A stretch of DNA of 41,723 nucleotides from positions 1-41,723 of the forward strand of contig JAJFVC010000081.1 of the NCBI GenBank assembly GCA_021372005.1, written 5' to 3'. This DNA comes from Planctomycetaceae bacterium (GTDB lineage: Bacteria > Planctomycetota > Planctomycetia > Pirellulales > Thermoguttaceae). The translations under genes and the position numbers were made by a program. This document shows positions 16,869 to 27,329 of this stretch, in pieces; position 1 is the stretch's first letter, and each line of letters begins with the position of its first letter. The notes under the pieces are model-generated. The model was not told the DNA's origin. It did no database searches and was given only the letters and a program-made list of their open reading frames with translations.

Positions 16869-16903
16869 GGATGGCGGACGCGCTGGACGCGCGTCCGCCA
16901 TCC
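16869..16903. repeat. Perfect 14-bp stem hairpin downstream of PEP-CTERM gene
   Basis: GGATGGCGGACGCG (16869-16882) and CGCGTCCGCCATCC (16890-16903) form a perfect 14-bp stem with a 7-base loop. It lies 23 bp past the stop of the gene ending at 16926. No U-tract follows on the minus strand, so it is either a stabilising 3' hairpin or a copy of a dispersed palindromic repeat rather than a standard terminator. A second GCCATCC follows immediately (16904-16910). Confidence 0.6.
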
Positions 16904-16925
16904 GCCATCCTAAACCACTTCTAAA

Positions 16926-18311
16926 TTACTTCCGCTTACGCCAAGCATAAGCGATTAGGCCGAGCAAACCGCTCAACAACATAACCGCCGTTGTCGGTTC
17001 CGGCACAATGCTGATCTCGCCGGTCGTGCCCACCGCGCTGGTGTTCCACGACAGACCGGCGGCCAACGTCGGCAGATCGTAGCTGCTGAACGAGCCGCTG
17101 AACGAGCTGGCGTCGAACAGGTCCCACGACTGACCGGCCGCATACGTGACCGTACCGTCGTCGGTGACCTTCAGCGTACCATCGAGAGCCAAAGCGCCGC
17201 CGACCGAGATCAGATCGCTCGAAGAAGCGCCGATCTCCATCAACGTCGTGCTGCCATTGGCCAACGTCACGTTGCTGTCGAAGGTCAACGCGCCGATGCT
17301 GTTGCCGGGAGCCAATGTCGCGCCGGAAGCAATCGTCACATCGCCGACGACCGAGCCATTGCCTTTGAGCGTTTGACCGCTGGCCAGCGAGAAGCCGTCG
17401 GTGACGTCCGAAACCTTCAGCGTTGCACCATTAGCAACATCGATCGACGCACTCGAAGCGATCGAACCGTTGTTAACCAAGGCAAGGGTGCCATCGCTGA
17501 TCGTGGTCGCACCCGTGTAGGTGTTCGCGCCCGTCAAGGTCAGCTTTCCGCTGCCGATCTTCGTGAGAGTGCCGATGCCGCTCATCACGCCGGAGTAGGT
17601 CGTCGTCGCGTTGTTGTTGCCGACCGACAAAGCGACCGCGACCGTGTTGCCGCTGATCGACAATGCGAAGGTCTTGCCGCCACTGAGCCCGCCGAACGTG
17701 GCGGCCGTTTGGGTATTGAAGCTCAGAGCGCCGTTAGTGAAGTTCAGCGTGCTGTTCTGCAACGCGTTGACGTTGTTCACCACCAACGTGCCGAGCTGCA
17801 TATTCAAGGTGCCGGTAAAGTCGGGGTTGGCAACATCAAGCTGCAGTTTGCCAATGCCCACCTTGGTCAAGCTAGACGCACCGGCCAAAGCGACCTGGAA
17901 ATCAGCGACGTCCAAAGCACTAGAACTCGATCCAGCAACAGTGATCGTGCTGTCGCCGTACAGATTCACCGTGCTGCCAGTGCCCGTGAACTTGTACGTG
18001 ACCTTGCCAAGGCTCGCGAAGGTCATGTTCGTCACTTCCACGCTGCTTTCGTTGGCAACCGTTTTGATATAGAAGGTGCCGTTCGTCGTAGCACTTGTAA
18101 AGTACGCGTCGGAACCATTCACCCAAGCCTCGGTACCAACGACGCCTTGCGTCGAACTCCAATGGTTGTACGTCGAGCTGGACGTCGCCGACCAGTTTCC
18201 ACTGTTCGACGTGGTCCACCAGTACAGCGTATCAGCGTTGGCGACGCTGACGCTGCAAGCAATCAAGACGGCCGTCAACGCCGCTTGACTCCACAAACAA
18301 ATGTGTCTCAT
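16926..18311 (-). CDS. PEP-CTERM protein with autotransporter-type beta-strand repeats
   Basis: 461 residues from the ATG at 18311, which has GGAGG eight bases upstream (the frame is open to 18404 but that part is not needed). A signal peptide (LTAVLIACSVSVANA) is followed by a Ser/Thr/Gly/Asn-rich body. The body contains autotransporter-associated beta-strand repeats, such as GIGTLTKIGSGKLTLTGANT, TYTGATTISDGTLALVN and a GATLAPGNSIGALTF turn. The C-terminus is a PEP-CTERM sorting signal: VPEPTTAVMLL, a hydrophobic helix and AWRKRK. It should be exported and processed by an exosortase (none is encoded here), giving a surface beta-helix protein. The function is unknown. No acidic or catalytic motif is seen. 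Confidence 0.88.
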   Translation of the reverse strand: MRHICLWSQAALTAVLIACSVSVANADTLYWWTTSNSGNWSATSSSTYNHWSSTQGVVGTEAWVNGSDAYFTSATTNGTFYIKTVANESSVEVTNMTFASLGKVTYKFTGTGSTVNLYGDSTITVAGSSSSALDVADFQVALAGASSLTKVGIGKLQLDVANPDFTGTLNMQLGTLVVNNVNALQNSTLNFTNGALSFNTQTAATFGGLSGGKTFALSISGNTVAVALSVGNNNATTTYSGVMSGIGTLTKIGSGKLTLTGANTYTGATTISDGTLALVNNGSIASSASIDVANGATLKVSDVTDGFSLASGQTLKGNGSVVGDVTIASGATLAPGNSIGALTFDSNVTLANGSTTLMEIGASSSDLISVGGALALDGTLKVTDDGTVTYAAGQSWDLFDASSFSGSFSSYDLPTLAAGLSWNTSAVGTTGEISIVPEPTTAVMLLSGLLGLIAYAWRKRK

Positions 18312-18505
18312 GAAAAGTCCTCCAGGTTCAAAATGGACAACAAGTCGAACAAAGGTTGAACCCCCCCCGATGTCCGCTCCTGACTCTACGCCTCTACATC
18401 TCAAGCAATATTGTGAAACGCCTCCGAAAAGACGTCGGACAAAATTAGGCTCGCCGCCCGATCGGCGACGAGTGCTCTCGAGTCATGTTGCGACTCTCTC
18501 AACGG

Positions 18506-18781
18506 CTACTCCTCGAATGACCCAAAGGCGTGCAACTAAAACCAATCCATGTAGAGGCAACACGCCTACTCCTCGCTAAAGACGAGACCCTCGAATTGTT
18601 GTAATCGCTCGTCCATGACCACTTCGCCACAGGCCGCGTCCAACAGCGAACGTAAAACCGCGTGAGATTGGGATGACGGCTCCTCAACAACCCTCAACCA
18701 CAAAACCACGCTCAACGCACTCGATCCGTTTATTTCAAATCCGCTCAAGCGACATGCAATCGCCTTGCGGCAGTTGACCAA
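18506..18781 (-). pseudogene. Relic of a FecR-like anti-sigma / surface-signalling regulator N-terminus
   Basis: The minus-strand frame from TTG 18781 reads AVLRSLLDAACGEVVMDERL, then QQFEGLVFSEE, TAG, ACCLYMDWF, TAG, LHAFGSFEE, TAG. Ignoring the three stops (18566-18568, 18536-18538, 18506-18508), this follows the pattern at the start of planctomycete FecR-like proteins: a leucine-rich helix, LLDAAC-G, L--FE-LV-S-E, LYMD---LHA. Beyond this the frame has no further match and soon stops again. TAG is used as a normal stop by other genes in the window, so recoding is unlikely. The family match is from memory of the pattern, not from a search. Confidence 0.4.
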
Positions 18782-18860
18782 GCTCCAACGATTAGGTCCT
18801 CGTTATTCAACAAAACAGAGAAATCGCTACAGACCTCCAGACCGTTACTTCTTCCTTTTA

Positions 18861-18917
18861 TTCAGTATCCTCGAAGTCGCCAAAGACACCATAGACAGAA
18901 GGGCAACTTTTTGCACA
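18861..18917 (-). promoter_or_regulatory. Conserved 57-bp element, copy B
   Basis: TTCAGTATCCTC (18861-18872), 16 bases, CCATAGACA (18889-18897), 10 bases, TTTTTGCACA (18908-18917): identical blocks and spacings to copy A at 9859-9915. The spacer bases are mostly different (8 of 26 the same), as expected when only the blocks are selected. On the minus strand it lies 80 bp upstream of the FecR-like relic and 550 bp upstream of the PEP-CTERM gene start, the only intact gene it could serve. Confidence 0.7.
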
Positions 18918-18945
18918 TTTCGACCAGTTCCTCCTCACATCTTTC

Positions 18946-18975
18946 AGTGTAATTAGTCACCTCAGGAAGTGTCAA
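18946..18975 (-). promoter_or_regulatory. Sigma70-like promoter on the minus strand
   Basis: On the minus strand TTGACA (18975-18970) and TACACT (18951-18946) are separated by 18 bp. A transcript would start near 18940 and run through copy B and the relic to the PEP-CTERM gene, giving an untranslated leader of over 600 bases if that is its target. Confidence 0.4.
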
Positions 18976-19222
18976 AAAATATAAAAAAACGCCTGCAAAA
19001 CCTTGCAACCGTCAATTCTAAATGTTTTTCACACAACAGTTTGGGCATTAGCCCGTCCGCTCGCTCCAAAAATCGATTGTCCAAGGTCACGTGGGTCGCA
19101 GACTCGTCTCGCGCGGGAACGAAAAGCCCCTCGTCGCCAACCCCGGACTGAACGGCCGCCGCCCCCCCTCAAACCGACTACCCGCGGTCGAAAAATCGGC
19201 GCGACCGGATGAATAATTTTGA

Positions 19223-19250
19223 TTGACAAAAGGCGGTCACCGTTTACACT
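19223..19250 (+). promoter_or_regulatory. Sigma70-like promoter of the DUF4091 gene
   Basis: TTGACA (19223-19228) and TACACT (19245-19250) with 16-bp spacing. Transcription would start near 19257, about 68 bases before the ATG at 19325. Confidence 0.5.
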
Positions 19251-19324
19251 GAGGGCAGATTCCTCAATGAACTCGCCTGCCCGTTCCCGCCTTCCGCCTG
19301 CCCGCCCCAAGGATCCCTTTCACG

Positions 19325-21094
19325 ATGAAAATCCCTGTTCTTACCGCGTTCTTGACTGCACTAGCGATTTTCCCCGCCCCAGCCGACGCGGCCGCCCCCC
19401 AACCAATTGCGTTGACGGCGTTGAACGGCATGGAACGCATCGGTCAGAGCGAGAAGCCTTTCGGCAAGCCCACCGTGCAGTTGTACGCCGCCAAAAACGA
19501 GGTGGAGTCGTTTCAGGTGGTCGTGGCGGCCCCACAACACAACCTTCGCATCGTCGACGTGACGATGTCCGATCTGGTCAGCAACAGCGGCGCGCGACTC
19601 GACCCGCAGTGTGTGCAAATGTATCGCGAGGAATACGTCCGCGTCCGGTGCTCGACGTATCGGGCGGAACTGCCGCCGGGTCTGTACGCCGATCCGCTGG
19701 TGCCGTTCGTCAACCCGTGGACCGGCAAACCGATCGAACCGTTCACCGAGCGCCGGGAACGATGGGGCGAGCGAACAACGACCAGCGGTTTCGACATGTA
19801 TGCGTTGCCATTCGACGTCTTTCGCGGGCAGAATCAACCGATCTGGGTTGACGTCCGTGTGCCGAAGGACGCCCAGGCGGGGGTCTATCGCGCCAGGTTC
19901 CGTGTTGTCGCCCGGGACAAAAAGACGGCCGAGATTCCCGTGACGCTCACCGTCTGGAACTTCACGTTGCCGGACGGTCCGACCCATCGGAACCATTTTG
20001 GCAATTTTCGGAGCCTTGCGAAGTCGTACGACGTCAAGCCGGATTCGGATCGGTTCTGCGAGATCGAGGCTCGCTATTGCCAGGCCATGGCCGAACACCG
20101 GCTCAACCCACCGATCCCCAAGCACCTATTGCCCAAGGTGAACGCCGACGGATCGCTGACCATCGTGCCCGAGCGACACAAGGCGCTTCGGAAGTTTATG
20201 AACGATCTGCACGTCACGGATTTTCAGGTGCCCAATTCTCGGTTTGCCGAGCTTCCGTCGTCCACGTTGAAGCCGGACTACAAGGAGATTTCGCCATCCC
20301 AGCGAGCCAAGGCCCAGCGTTACTACCGCGAGTTTTTCAACTATCTGAAACAAAACGGCTGGGACAAACGAGCCTACGTGTATCTGCTCGACGAACCGAA
20401 TCTGCGAGAGAACTACGAACAGATCCTGGTCCTCGGCGAGATGGTGCACGAAGCCGCGCCGGGCCTGAAGCGGCTGGTGGTCGAGCAAACCTATCCCCAC
20501 GATCCTTCTTGGCCGAACATCGATCCGGTCGTCGACATCTGGTGTCCGCTTTGGGCGTATATCGACCGGGAGTCGGTTCGGGCCAAGATCGCCGAGGGCG
20601 ACGAAGTGTTTTCCTACACGGCGCTGGTGCAACTGGCGCCGAGCTATCATCCACACTATGCGCAAGTGAAAGACAAGGAGCCGCCCTCCTGGCACATCGA
20701 CAGCCCGATGTTGGACTACCGCGTGCCGACATGGATCAATCGCCAATATGGGATCACGGGCCTGCTGTACTGGAGCACCGTCAACAAGGTGATCGACCCG
20801 TGGTTCAATCCGGCCTTTCCCCATCCGAGCCATTACAACGGCGGCGGACTGTTGTTCTACCCGGGCACGCCGTGCGGTTTCGACGGGCCGGTGGCCAGCA
20901 TGCGGCTAAAAAACATCCGCGACGGCATGGAGGATTACGAGTATTTCGTCTTGCTCGAAAAACGGGCGGGCGCGGCGGCCGTCCAAAAAATCGTCGATCG
21001 CATCGCGCCGAATTGGTGGGATTACACACGCAGCCCCGAGGCGATCCTGACCGCCCGGCAAGAGCTGGCCCGACAAATCCTACGCGGAAAATAG
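19325..21094 (+). CDS. DUF4091 (GH123-like catalytic domain) secreted protein
   Basis: 589 residues with an N-terminal signal peptide (VLTAFLTALAIFPAPADA-A). The N-terminal half is a beta-rich domain (WVDVRVPKDAQAGVYRARF, then IPVTLTVWNFTLP), as in the GH123 N-terminal region. The C-terminal half is the DUF4091/GH123-type barrel with YVYLLDEPN (Asp-Glu at the place of the catalytic pair), VVDIWCPLWAYID, GLLYWSTVNK and a final GFDGPVASMRLKNIRDGMEDYEY, a strong DUF4091 hallmark. GH123 members are beta-N-acetylgalactosaminidases, but most DUF4091 proteins are uncharacterised, so activity on amino-sugar glycans is only a possibility. It is convergent with glgX, 12 bp apart. Confidence 0.85.
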   Translation: MKIPVLTAFLTALAIFPAPADAAAPQPIALTALNGMERIGQSEKPFGKPTVQLYAAKNEVESFQVVVAAPQHNLRIVDVTMSDLVSNSGARLDPQCVQMYREEYVRVRCSTYRAELPPGLYADPLVPFVNPWTGKPIEPFTERRERWGERTTTSGFDMYALPFDVFRGQNQPIWVDVRVPKDAQAGVYRARFRVVARDKKTAEIPVTLTVWNFTLPDGPTHRNHFGNFRSLAKSYDVKPDSDRFCEIEARYCQAMAEHRLNPPIPKHLLPKVNADGSLTIVPERHKALRKFMNDLHVTDFQVPNSRFAELPSSTLKPDYKEISPSQRAKAQRYYREFFNYLKQNGWDKRAYVYLLDEPNLRENYEQILVLGEMVHEAAPGLKRLVVEQTYPHDPSWPNIDPVVDIWCPLWAYIDRESVRAKIAEGDEVFSYTALVQLAPSYHPHYAQVKDKEPPSWHIDSPMLDYRVPTWINRQYGITGLLYWSTVNKVIDPWFNPAFPHPSHYNGGGLLFYPGTPCGFDGPVASMRLKNIRDGMEDYEYFVLLEKRAGAAAVQKIVDRIAPNWWDYTRSPEAILTARQELARQILRGK

Positions 21095-21106
21095 AGTGGC
21101 GGCTCG

Positions 21107-23197
<2,091 letters not shown>

Positions 23198-23298
23198 CGT
23201 GCAGACTCCTATCGTCATCGACCCGCAAATTTTACGTCAATTGCCCTACCTGGCAAGCATACCATTGATTTGGACCCGAGACACCTATAAAAACGACA

Positions 23299-23336
23299 AA
23301 AACCGCCGGCCCGAGACCATTCGGACTGGCGGTTTT
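23299..23336 (-). terminator. Intrinsic terminator of the FadL-like gene
   Basis: AAAACCGCC (23299-23307) pairs with GGCGGTTTT (23328-23336), with an inner CCGA/TCGG pairing. On the minus strand the stem is followed by TTTTTGTCGTTTTT, a good U-tract. It lies about 80 bp past the stop at 23419. Confidence 0.8.
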
Positions 23337-23418
23337 AGGATGGAAACAGATCCGCAATTGACCAATTGGCCCGGACCGCTGCCCCACGGTCCAGGCGTTT
23401 ATCCAAGTTGCGACGGCA

Positions 23419-24705
23419 CTAAAAGCGTTTTGTCACGCCGGCGCTCAGCGTGTCGGCCGAGGCGGTGCTGGTCAACGAGCTGCCCGGAATCGCAACGCCC
23501 TTGATGGTTTGCAGCGATCCGGTGACGCTGTTCTCGAAGCAGTGGGTGTAGGTGACCGATAGCAGCCAATCGTGCTCGAACATATAAGAGAAGCCCATGC
23601 TCGCCGTGTGCATGATGATCAGCGGCGAGGCGACGTTCGCCTGCACGGCGTCCGAATCGATCGGGTTTTCGTTGAAGCAATAGCCCATCCGCACGATCCA
23701 CCGTTCGTTCATTTGGCGTTGGATGCCCACGGCCACCGACATGATGCTGTTCCATTGCAGGCCTTGCGCCGCGCCCTCCTGCGTGAAGCCGAGATGGCGA
23801 AAACCCGGCGTGTTGGCATAGTCGAAGTACCGCACGTCGCAGGCCAATACCCATTTCTCGAAGCCGGTGTAGGCCGTGCCGATCGACGCGATCAGCGGGT
23901 AGTTCAAACCGTAATCGACGGTGATCGGGTCGTTATTGGAGTCTTCGGACTTGTAGCGGAACGGCTCCATCCATTGCGGGCTTTTGATCGACGCGCCATA
24001 ACTCCAATTGGACAGTTCCGGCTTGTAGTAGAGACCGGCCTGACAGCCGCCGCCCCAGGTGTAGCGCGTGCCGGCGCCCGAGGGCCAGGTGCCGTCGTCG
24101 CTTTTCGGCGCAAGGAACAACGGCGCCGCATAGAGCTTGGCCATCGTCACCGTCGGCGCGAAACCGATCGACCATTCTTCGTTCAACTGATAGGAAATCG
24201 TCGGCACGATCTGAAACACTTCGACGTTGGCCGACAGTTGGCCCAGGCCGAGCGGCTGCGGCGAGAGCACCGGATTCGAGTGATCGCAAGAGTAGTTGAC
24301 CGCCGAGCCGCCGATGCCGAACACGCCAAGGCCCCAGGTCCACGGCGAATCGGGATCCTTGTGCACAAAGGCCATCGTCGGGACGGGGATCACGCCGGGT
24401 TCGCTCGAATCGCTGCCCGCCCAACTATAGTAAGAAGAGGCCAGCGTGGAGCTGGGCAGAATCATTTCCATGCCGAACGACATTTCGGAGGCCGGCAAGC
24501 CGCTAATCGAAGCCGGGTTCCAGTGCAGCGCGCCGGCGGCGTCGATCGGACAAGCGGCCGCCGCCCCGCCCATCGACGAGTTGATCGCACTGACGCCCCT
24601 CAGCGCGATGCCTTGTCCGAAAACGACTGAACCGCTCACGAGCCACACGGCCAACCAAAGCCACGTCGCACAACGTCCGCGCAAAATTGCGTAAAATAAG
24701 GGCAC
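23419..24705 (-). CDS. OmpP1/FadL/TodX-family outer-membrane transport protein
   Basis: 428 residues, GTG start at 24705 with AGGAA about ten bases upstream. The signal peptide is LWLAVWLVSGSVVFG-QG. The mature N-terminus GIALRGVSAINSSMGGAAAACPIDAAGALHWNPA is the FadL plug hallmark (the NPA motif with SSMGGA). The remainder alternates beta-strand-like segments and ends in TLSAGVTKRF, the terminal Phe being the usual outer-membrane insertion signal. FadL proteins form 14-strand barrels that let long-chain fatty acids or other hydrophobic compounds pass. The ligand here is unknown. It is monocistronic, with its own terminator and a repeat-containing upstream region. Confidence 0.85.
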   Translation of the reverse strand: MPLFYAILRGRCATWLWLAVWLVSGSVVFGQGIALRGVSAINSSMGGAAAACPIDAAGALHWNPASISGLPASEMSFGMEMILPSSTLASSYYSWAGSDSSEPGVIPVPTMAFVHKDPDSPWTWGLGVFGIGGSAVNYSCDHSNPVLSPQPLGLGQLSANVEVFQIVPTISYQLNEEWSIGFAPTVTMAKLYAAPLFLAPKSDDGTWPSGAGTRYTWGGGCQAGLYYKPELSNWSYGASIKSPQWMEPFRYKSEDSNNDPITVDYGLNYPLIASIGTAYTGFEKWVLACDVRYFDYANTPGFRHLGFTQEGAAQGLQWNSIMSVAVGIQRQMNERWIVRMGYCFNENPIDSDAVQANVASPLIIMHTASMGFSYMFEHDWLLSVTYTHCFENSVTGSLQTIKGVAIPGSSLTSTASADTLSAGVTKRF

Positions 24706-25173
24706 GGTAGAGAATTCCTGCTAATAGTGAGTGTTTGGATAACAGAGATACCTTCGCTATATCGGACGTTAGATCGCTCAGCTTGTAATGAATGTAACAT
24801 TTCGGCGAAAGGTAACATTCGCCAACTTTTCATATCGTCAACACGCACATTCTAGGTAGACTTTACTAGCAATTTTTTTGCCATAATCCATAAAGTCCAA
24901 GTTACAAACTCGAAACCGACACAACTCATTTGGGTCATTCGTTGTCGAACGCACCCGGCCCCCCCGCCACATGCTGACAACCAGAGTCTGCTCCGCTGAA
25001 CCGCACATTTTCCAAGCCTCCGCCCAAGAACGAACCGCCACCCTGCGAACCCCGTCCCATCACGGCCCGTCTTTCTTGATAAAATGCGGTCTCTTGACCG
25101 AATCCCCCGAAACGGGGAAAATGTTTTCCTCGAACCAACCCATGCAATCCACGGCTCAACCCTATCTATTCCT
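24706..25173. other. Divergent intergenic region between FadL-like gene and trpB
   Basis: 468 bases with promoters expected in both directions. The left part is A+T-richer and carries the repeats described at 24790-24820. The right part (about 25040-25173) is open in the trpB frame but lacks a credible start before 25174. I see no tryptophan-rich leader peptide or T-box-like structure upstream of trpB. Confidence 0.5.
24790..24820. repeat. Direct repeat of GTAACATT upstream of FadL-like gene
   Basis: GTAACATT occurs at 24794-24801 and 24812-24819, 18 bases apart, each followed by CG or TCG. The first copy is also part of the small palindrome AATGTAACATT (24791-24801). The pair lies 85-115 bp upstream of the FadL-like start and could be an operator. 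Confidence 0.4.
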
Positions 25174-26376
25174 ATGCCAGCCTCCGTCCATGTTCCTGAC
25201 GCCGCCGGACGATTCGGACCGTTCGGCGGTCGCTACGTGCCTGAAACCCTGACCCATGCCCTCGAAGAACTGACGACGGAATACGAAAAGGCCATCGCCG
25301 ATCCCAAGTTCCACGACGAACTGGATCAGTTGTACCGCCATTACGTCGGCCGTCCGTCGCCGCTCTATTTCGCCGAGCGATTGACGGCCCGGTGCGGCGG
25401 GGCGCGCATCTATCTGAAACGCGAAGACCTCAACCACACCGGCGCCCACAAGATCAACAACACGCTGGGCCAGGCCCTGCTGGCTCGCCGCATGGGCAAG
25501 CGCCGCGTCATCGCTGAGACCGGTGCCGGTCAGCACGGCGTGGCTACCGCCACGGCCTGCGCCCGGTTTGGGTTGGAGTGCGTCGTCTACATGGGCGAAG
25601 AAGACATCCGTCGCCAACGGCCGAACGTGTTCAGCATGAAATTGCTCGGGGCCGACGTCCGACCGGTCCGCAGCGGCTCACGAACGTTGCGCGACGCCAC
25701 CAACGAAGCCTTCCGCGACTGGATGAGTTCGGTCGCCACGACGCATTACTGTCTTGGGTCGGTCGTCGGTCCGCACCCGTTCCCTCGGATCGTCCGCGAT
25801 TTTCAATCGATCATCGGCCGCGAGACCCGCCGGCAATCGCTCGAACAAATGGGCCGACTGCCCGACGTGGTCGTAGCCTGCGTCGGCGGAGGCAGCAACG
25901 CAGCCGGCATGTTTTATCCGCTGGTGGCGGACGCCGGCGTGCAAATGGTCGGCGTCGAGGCGGGCGGCTCCTCCGATCAGCTCGGCGACCACGCCGCAAC
26001 GCTCTGCCGTGGACAGCCCGGCGTTCTGCACGGCAGCTACAGCTATGTCTTGCAAGACGAAGACGGACAAACCAGCGATGTCCACAGCATTTCGGCCGGA
26101 CTCGACTATCCGGGCACAGGCCCCGAGCACAGCTATTGGAAAGAAACCGGTCGAGTGCGTTACACCAGCGCCAACGACGAGGAAGTGCTCGAAGCGTTCG
26201 ACGCCCTGGCTCGCTCCGAAGGCATTTTGCCGGCCTTGGAGAGCTCCCACGCCGTCGTCGAGGCGATGAAAATTGCGGCGGCCGGCAATCCGGATCAGAT
26301 CGTCGTCGTCTGTTTGTCCGGACGCGGCGACAAGGACGCCGCCGAAATCGCTCGGCTGCGAGGCGTCGAATTTTAA
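25174..26376 (+). CDS. trpB: Tryptophan synthase beta subunit
   Basis: 400 residues. It condenses indole and L-serine to L-tryptophan with PLP and forms the alpha2-beta2 complex with TrpA, encoded next. Lys93 in [13 protein letters not shown] is the PLP Schiff-base lysine, Glu115 in AETGAGQHG is catalytic, GGGSNAAG is the phosphate-binding loop, and [14 protein letters not shown] with LSGRGDKD at the end are TrpB1 signatures. The frame is open from 25084, but the ATG at 25174 gives the family-like N-terminus ([15 protein letters not shown]). The length fits TrpB1 rather than TrpB2. Confidence 0.95.
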   Translation: MPASVHVPDAAGRFGPFGGRYVPETLTHALEELTTEYEKAIADPKFHDELDQLYRHYVGRPSPLYFAERLTARCGGARIYLKREDLNHTGAHKINNTLGQALLARRMGKRRVIAETGAGQHGVATATACARFGLECVVYMGEEDIRRQRPNVFSMKLLGADVRPVRSGSRTLRDATNEAFRDWMSSVATTHYCLGSVVGPHPFPRIVRDFQSIIGRETRRQSLEQMGRLPDVVVACVGGGSNAAGMFYPLVADAGVQMVGVEAGGSSDQLGDHAATLCRGQPGVLHGSYSYVLQDEDGQTSDVHSISAGLDYPGTGPEHSYWKETGRVRYTSANDEEVLEAFDALARSEGILPALESSHAVVEAMKIAAAGNPDQIVVVCLSGRGDKDAAEIARLRGVEF

Positions 26377-26377
26377 G

Positions 26378-26401
26378 CCTAGCCCCTAATCCCTAGCCCC
26401 T
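26378..26401. repeat. Short direct repeat between trpB and trpA
   Basis: CCTAGCCCCT occurs at 26378-26387 and again at 26392-26401, filling most of the 31-bp trpB-trpA gap. It takes the place of any Shine-Dalgarno sequence for trpA. Its role is unknown. Confidence 0.6.
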
Positions 26402-26407
26402 GCTTCC

Positions 26408-27208
26408 ATGTCCGCCATTGACACGCTTTTTCGATCGCTACGAGCCGAAGGTCGCAAGGCCCTGATGCCGTTCCTGACGGCCGGCGATCCCGATTTGAGT
26501 TTCACGTTCGAGTTGATCGACCGGCTGGCCACGGTTGGCTGTCACCTATTCGAGTTGGGCGTCCCGTACAGCGACTCCGTAGCCGACGGTCCGGTGATTC
26601 AAGCCTCGTACACGAGGGCCTTGGACCACAAGATCAAGTTGGCCGACATTCTGGCGTCGCTAGGCCGGGCAACGCCCAAACTGTCGGCGCCGGTGGTGAC
26701 GATGGTCAGCTACGCGATCGTGTTTCGCCACGGCATCGAGCGTTACGTGGCTGACGCCCGAGCGGCCGGTGCGGCGGGGCTCATCGTGCCAGACTTGCCG
26801 GTCGACGAAGCCGCCCCCCTGACGGAAGTGTGCCGCCGCGAGGATCTCTCTCTGATCCAATTGGTCACGCCGCTGACCCCGCGCGACCGTGCGTTGCGGA
26901 TCGCCGAGCGGACCACCGGATTCATCTATTATGTGTCGGTGGCGGGCATCACCGGCGAGCGGACCGTGCTGCCGCCGGAGATTGTGGACAATGTGGGCTG
27001 GCTACGCGAACACACCCCCCTGCCCATCTGTATCGGGTTTGGCATCAGCCGCCCGGAGCACATTCGGATGCTCAAGCCGGTGGCCGACGGTCTGATTGTC
27101 GGCTCGGCGTTCGTCCGACGCATGGCCGAGGTCGCAACGAAGCCCCGTCAACAGGTGCTCGACGAGATCGCCGCGTACGCCCAATCGCTGCTGGCCGCGA
27201 CCGCCTGA
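26408..27208 (+). CDS. trpA: Tryptophan synthase alpha subunit
   Basis: 266 residues. The TIM-barrel subunit cleaves indole-3-glycerol phosphate to indole and glyceraldehyde 3-phosphate. Catalytic Glu49 (FELGVPYSD) and Asp60 (SVADGPVIQ) are in place, and YYVSVAGITGER and the phosphate loop GFGISRPEHI are recognisable. It starts 31 bp after trpB in the same direction, so the two form an operon. No other trp genes are in the window. Confidence 0.95.
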   Translation: MSAIDTLFRSLRAEGRKALMPFLTAGDPDLSFTFELIDRLATVGCHLFELGVPYSDSVADGPVIQASYTRALDHKIKLADILASLGRATPKLSAPVVTMVSYAIVFRHGIERYVADARAAGAAGLIVPDLPVDEAAPLTEVCRREDLSLIQLVTPLTPRDRALRIAERTTGFIYYVSVAGITGERTVLPPEIVDNVGWLREHTPLPICIGFGISRPEHIRMLKPVADGLIVGSAFVRRMAEVATKPRQQVLDEIAAYAQSLLAATA

Positions 27209-27329
27209 CCATCACATAACCAACTCCGAAAGGGGGGATTGTGGATCTGCGCGGATTGCGCTAGGATGGGGTTATCATTTCATTATATTTGCTCGGCCTC
27301 ATACGTTTTTCATATATCCATCGGGCGGA

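Larger units (their letters stand above)
18312..19324. other. Thousand-base gene-free stretch with relic and regulatory sites
   Basis: Between the PEP-CTERM gene (-) and the DUF4091 gene (+) no intact gene is convincing. From left to right it holds the FecR-like relic (18506-18781), the conserved 57-bp element copy B (18861-18917), a minus-strand sigma70-like promoter (18946-18975) and a plus-strand promoter (19223-19250). CTACTCCTCG occurs twice (18506-18515 and 18566-18575). Base composition is lower in G+C than in the flanking genes. I see nothing recognisable in 18976-19222. Confidence 0.6.

Noticed and set aside
18506..18781. Reassignment of TAG as a sense codon to explain the three stops in the relic.
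   Set aside because: Other convincing genes here end in TAG (the lyase at 5039 and the kinase at 28820). Simple decay is a better explanation.
25040..25173. Upstream part of the trpB frame as coding or as a trp leader peptide.
   Set aside because: There is no Trp-codon cluster, the residues do not fit TrpB N-termini, and the ATG at 25174 gives the normal protein.
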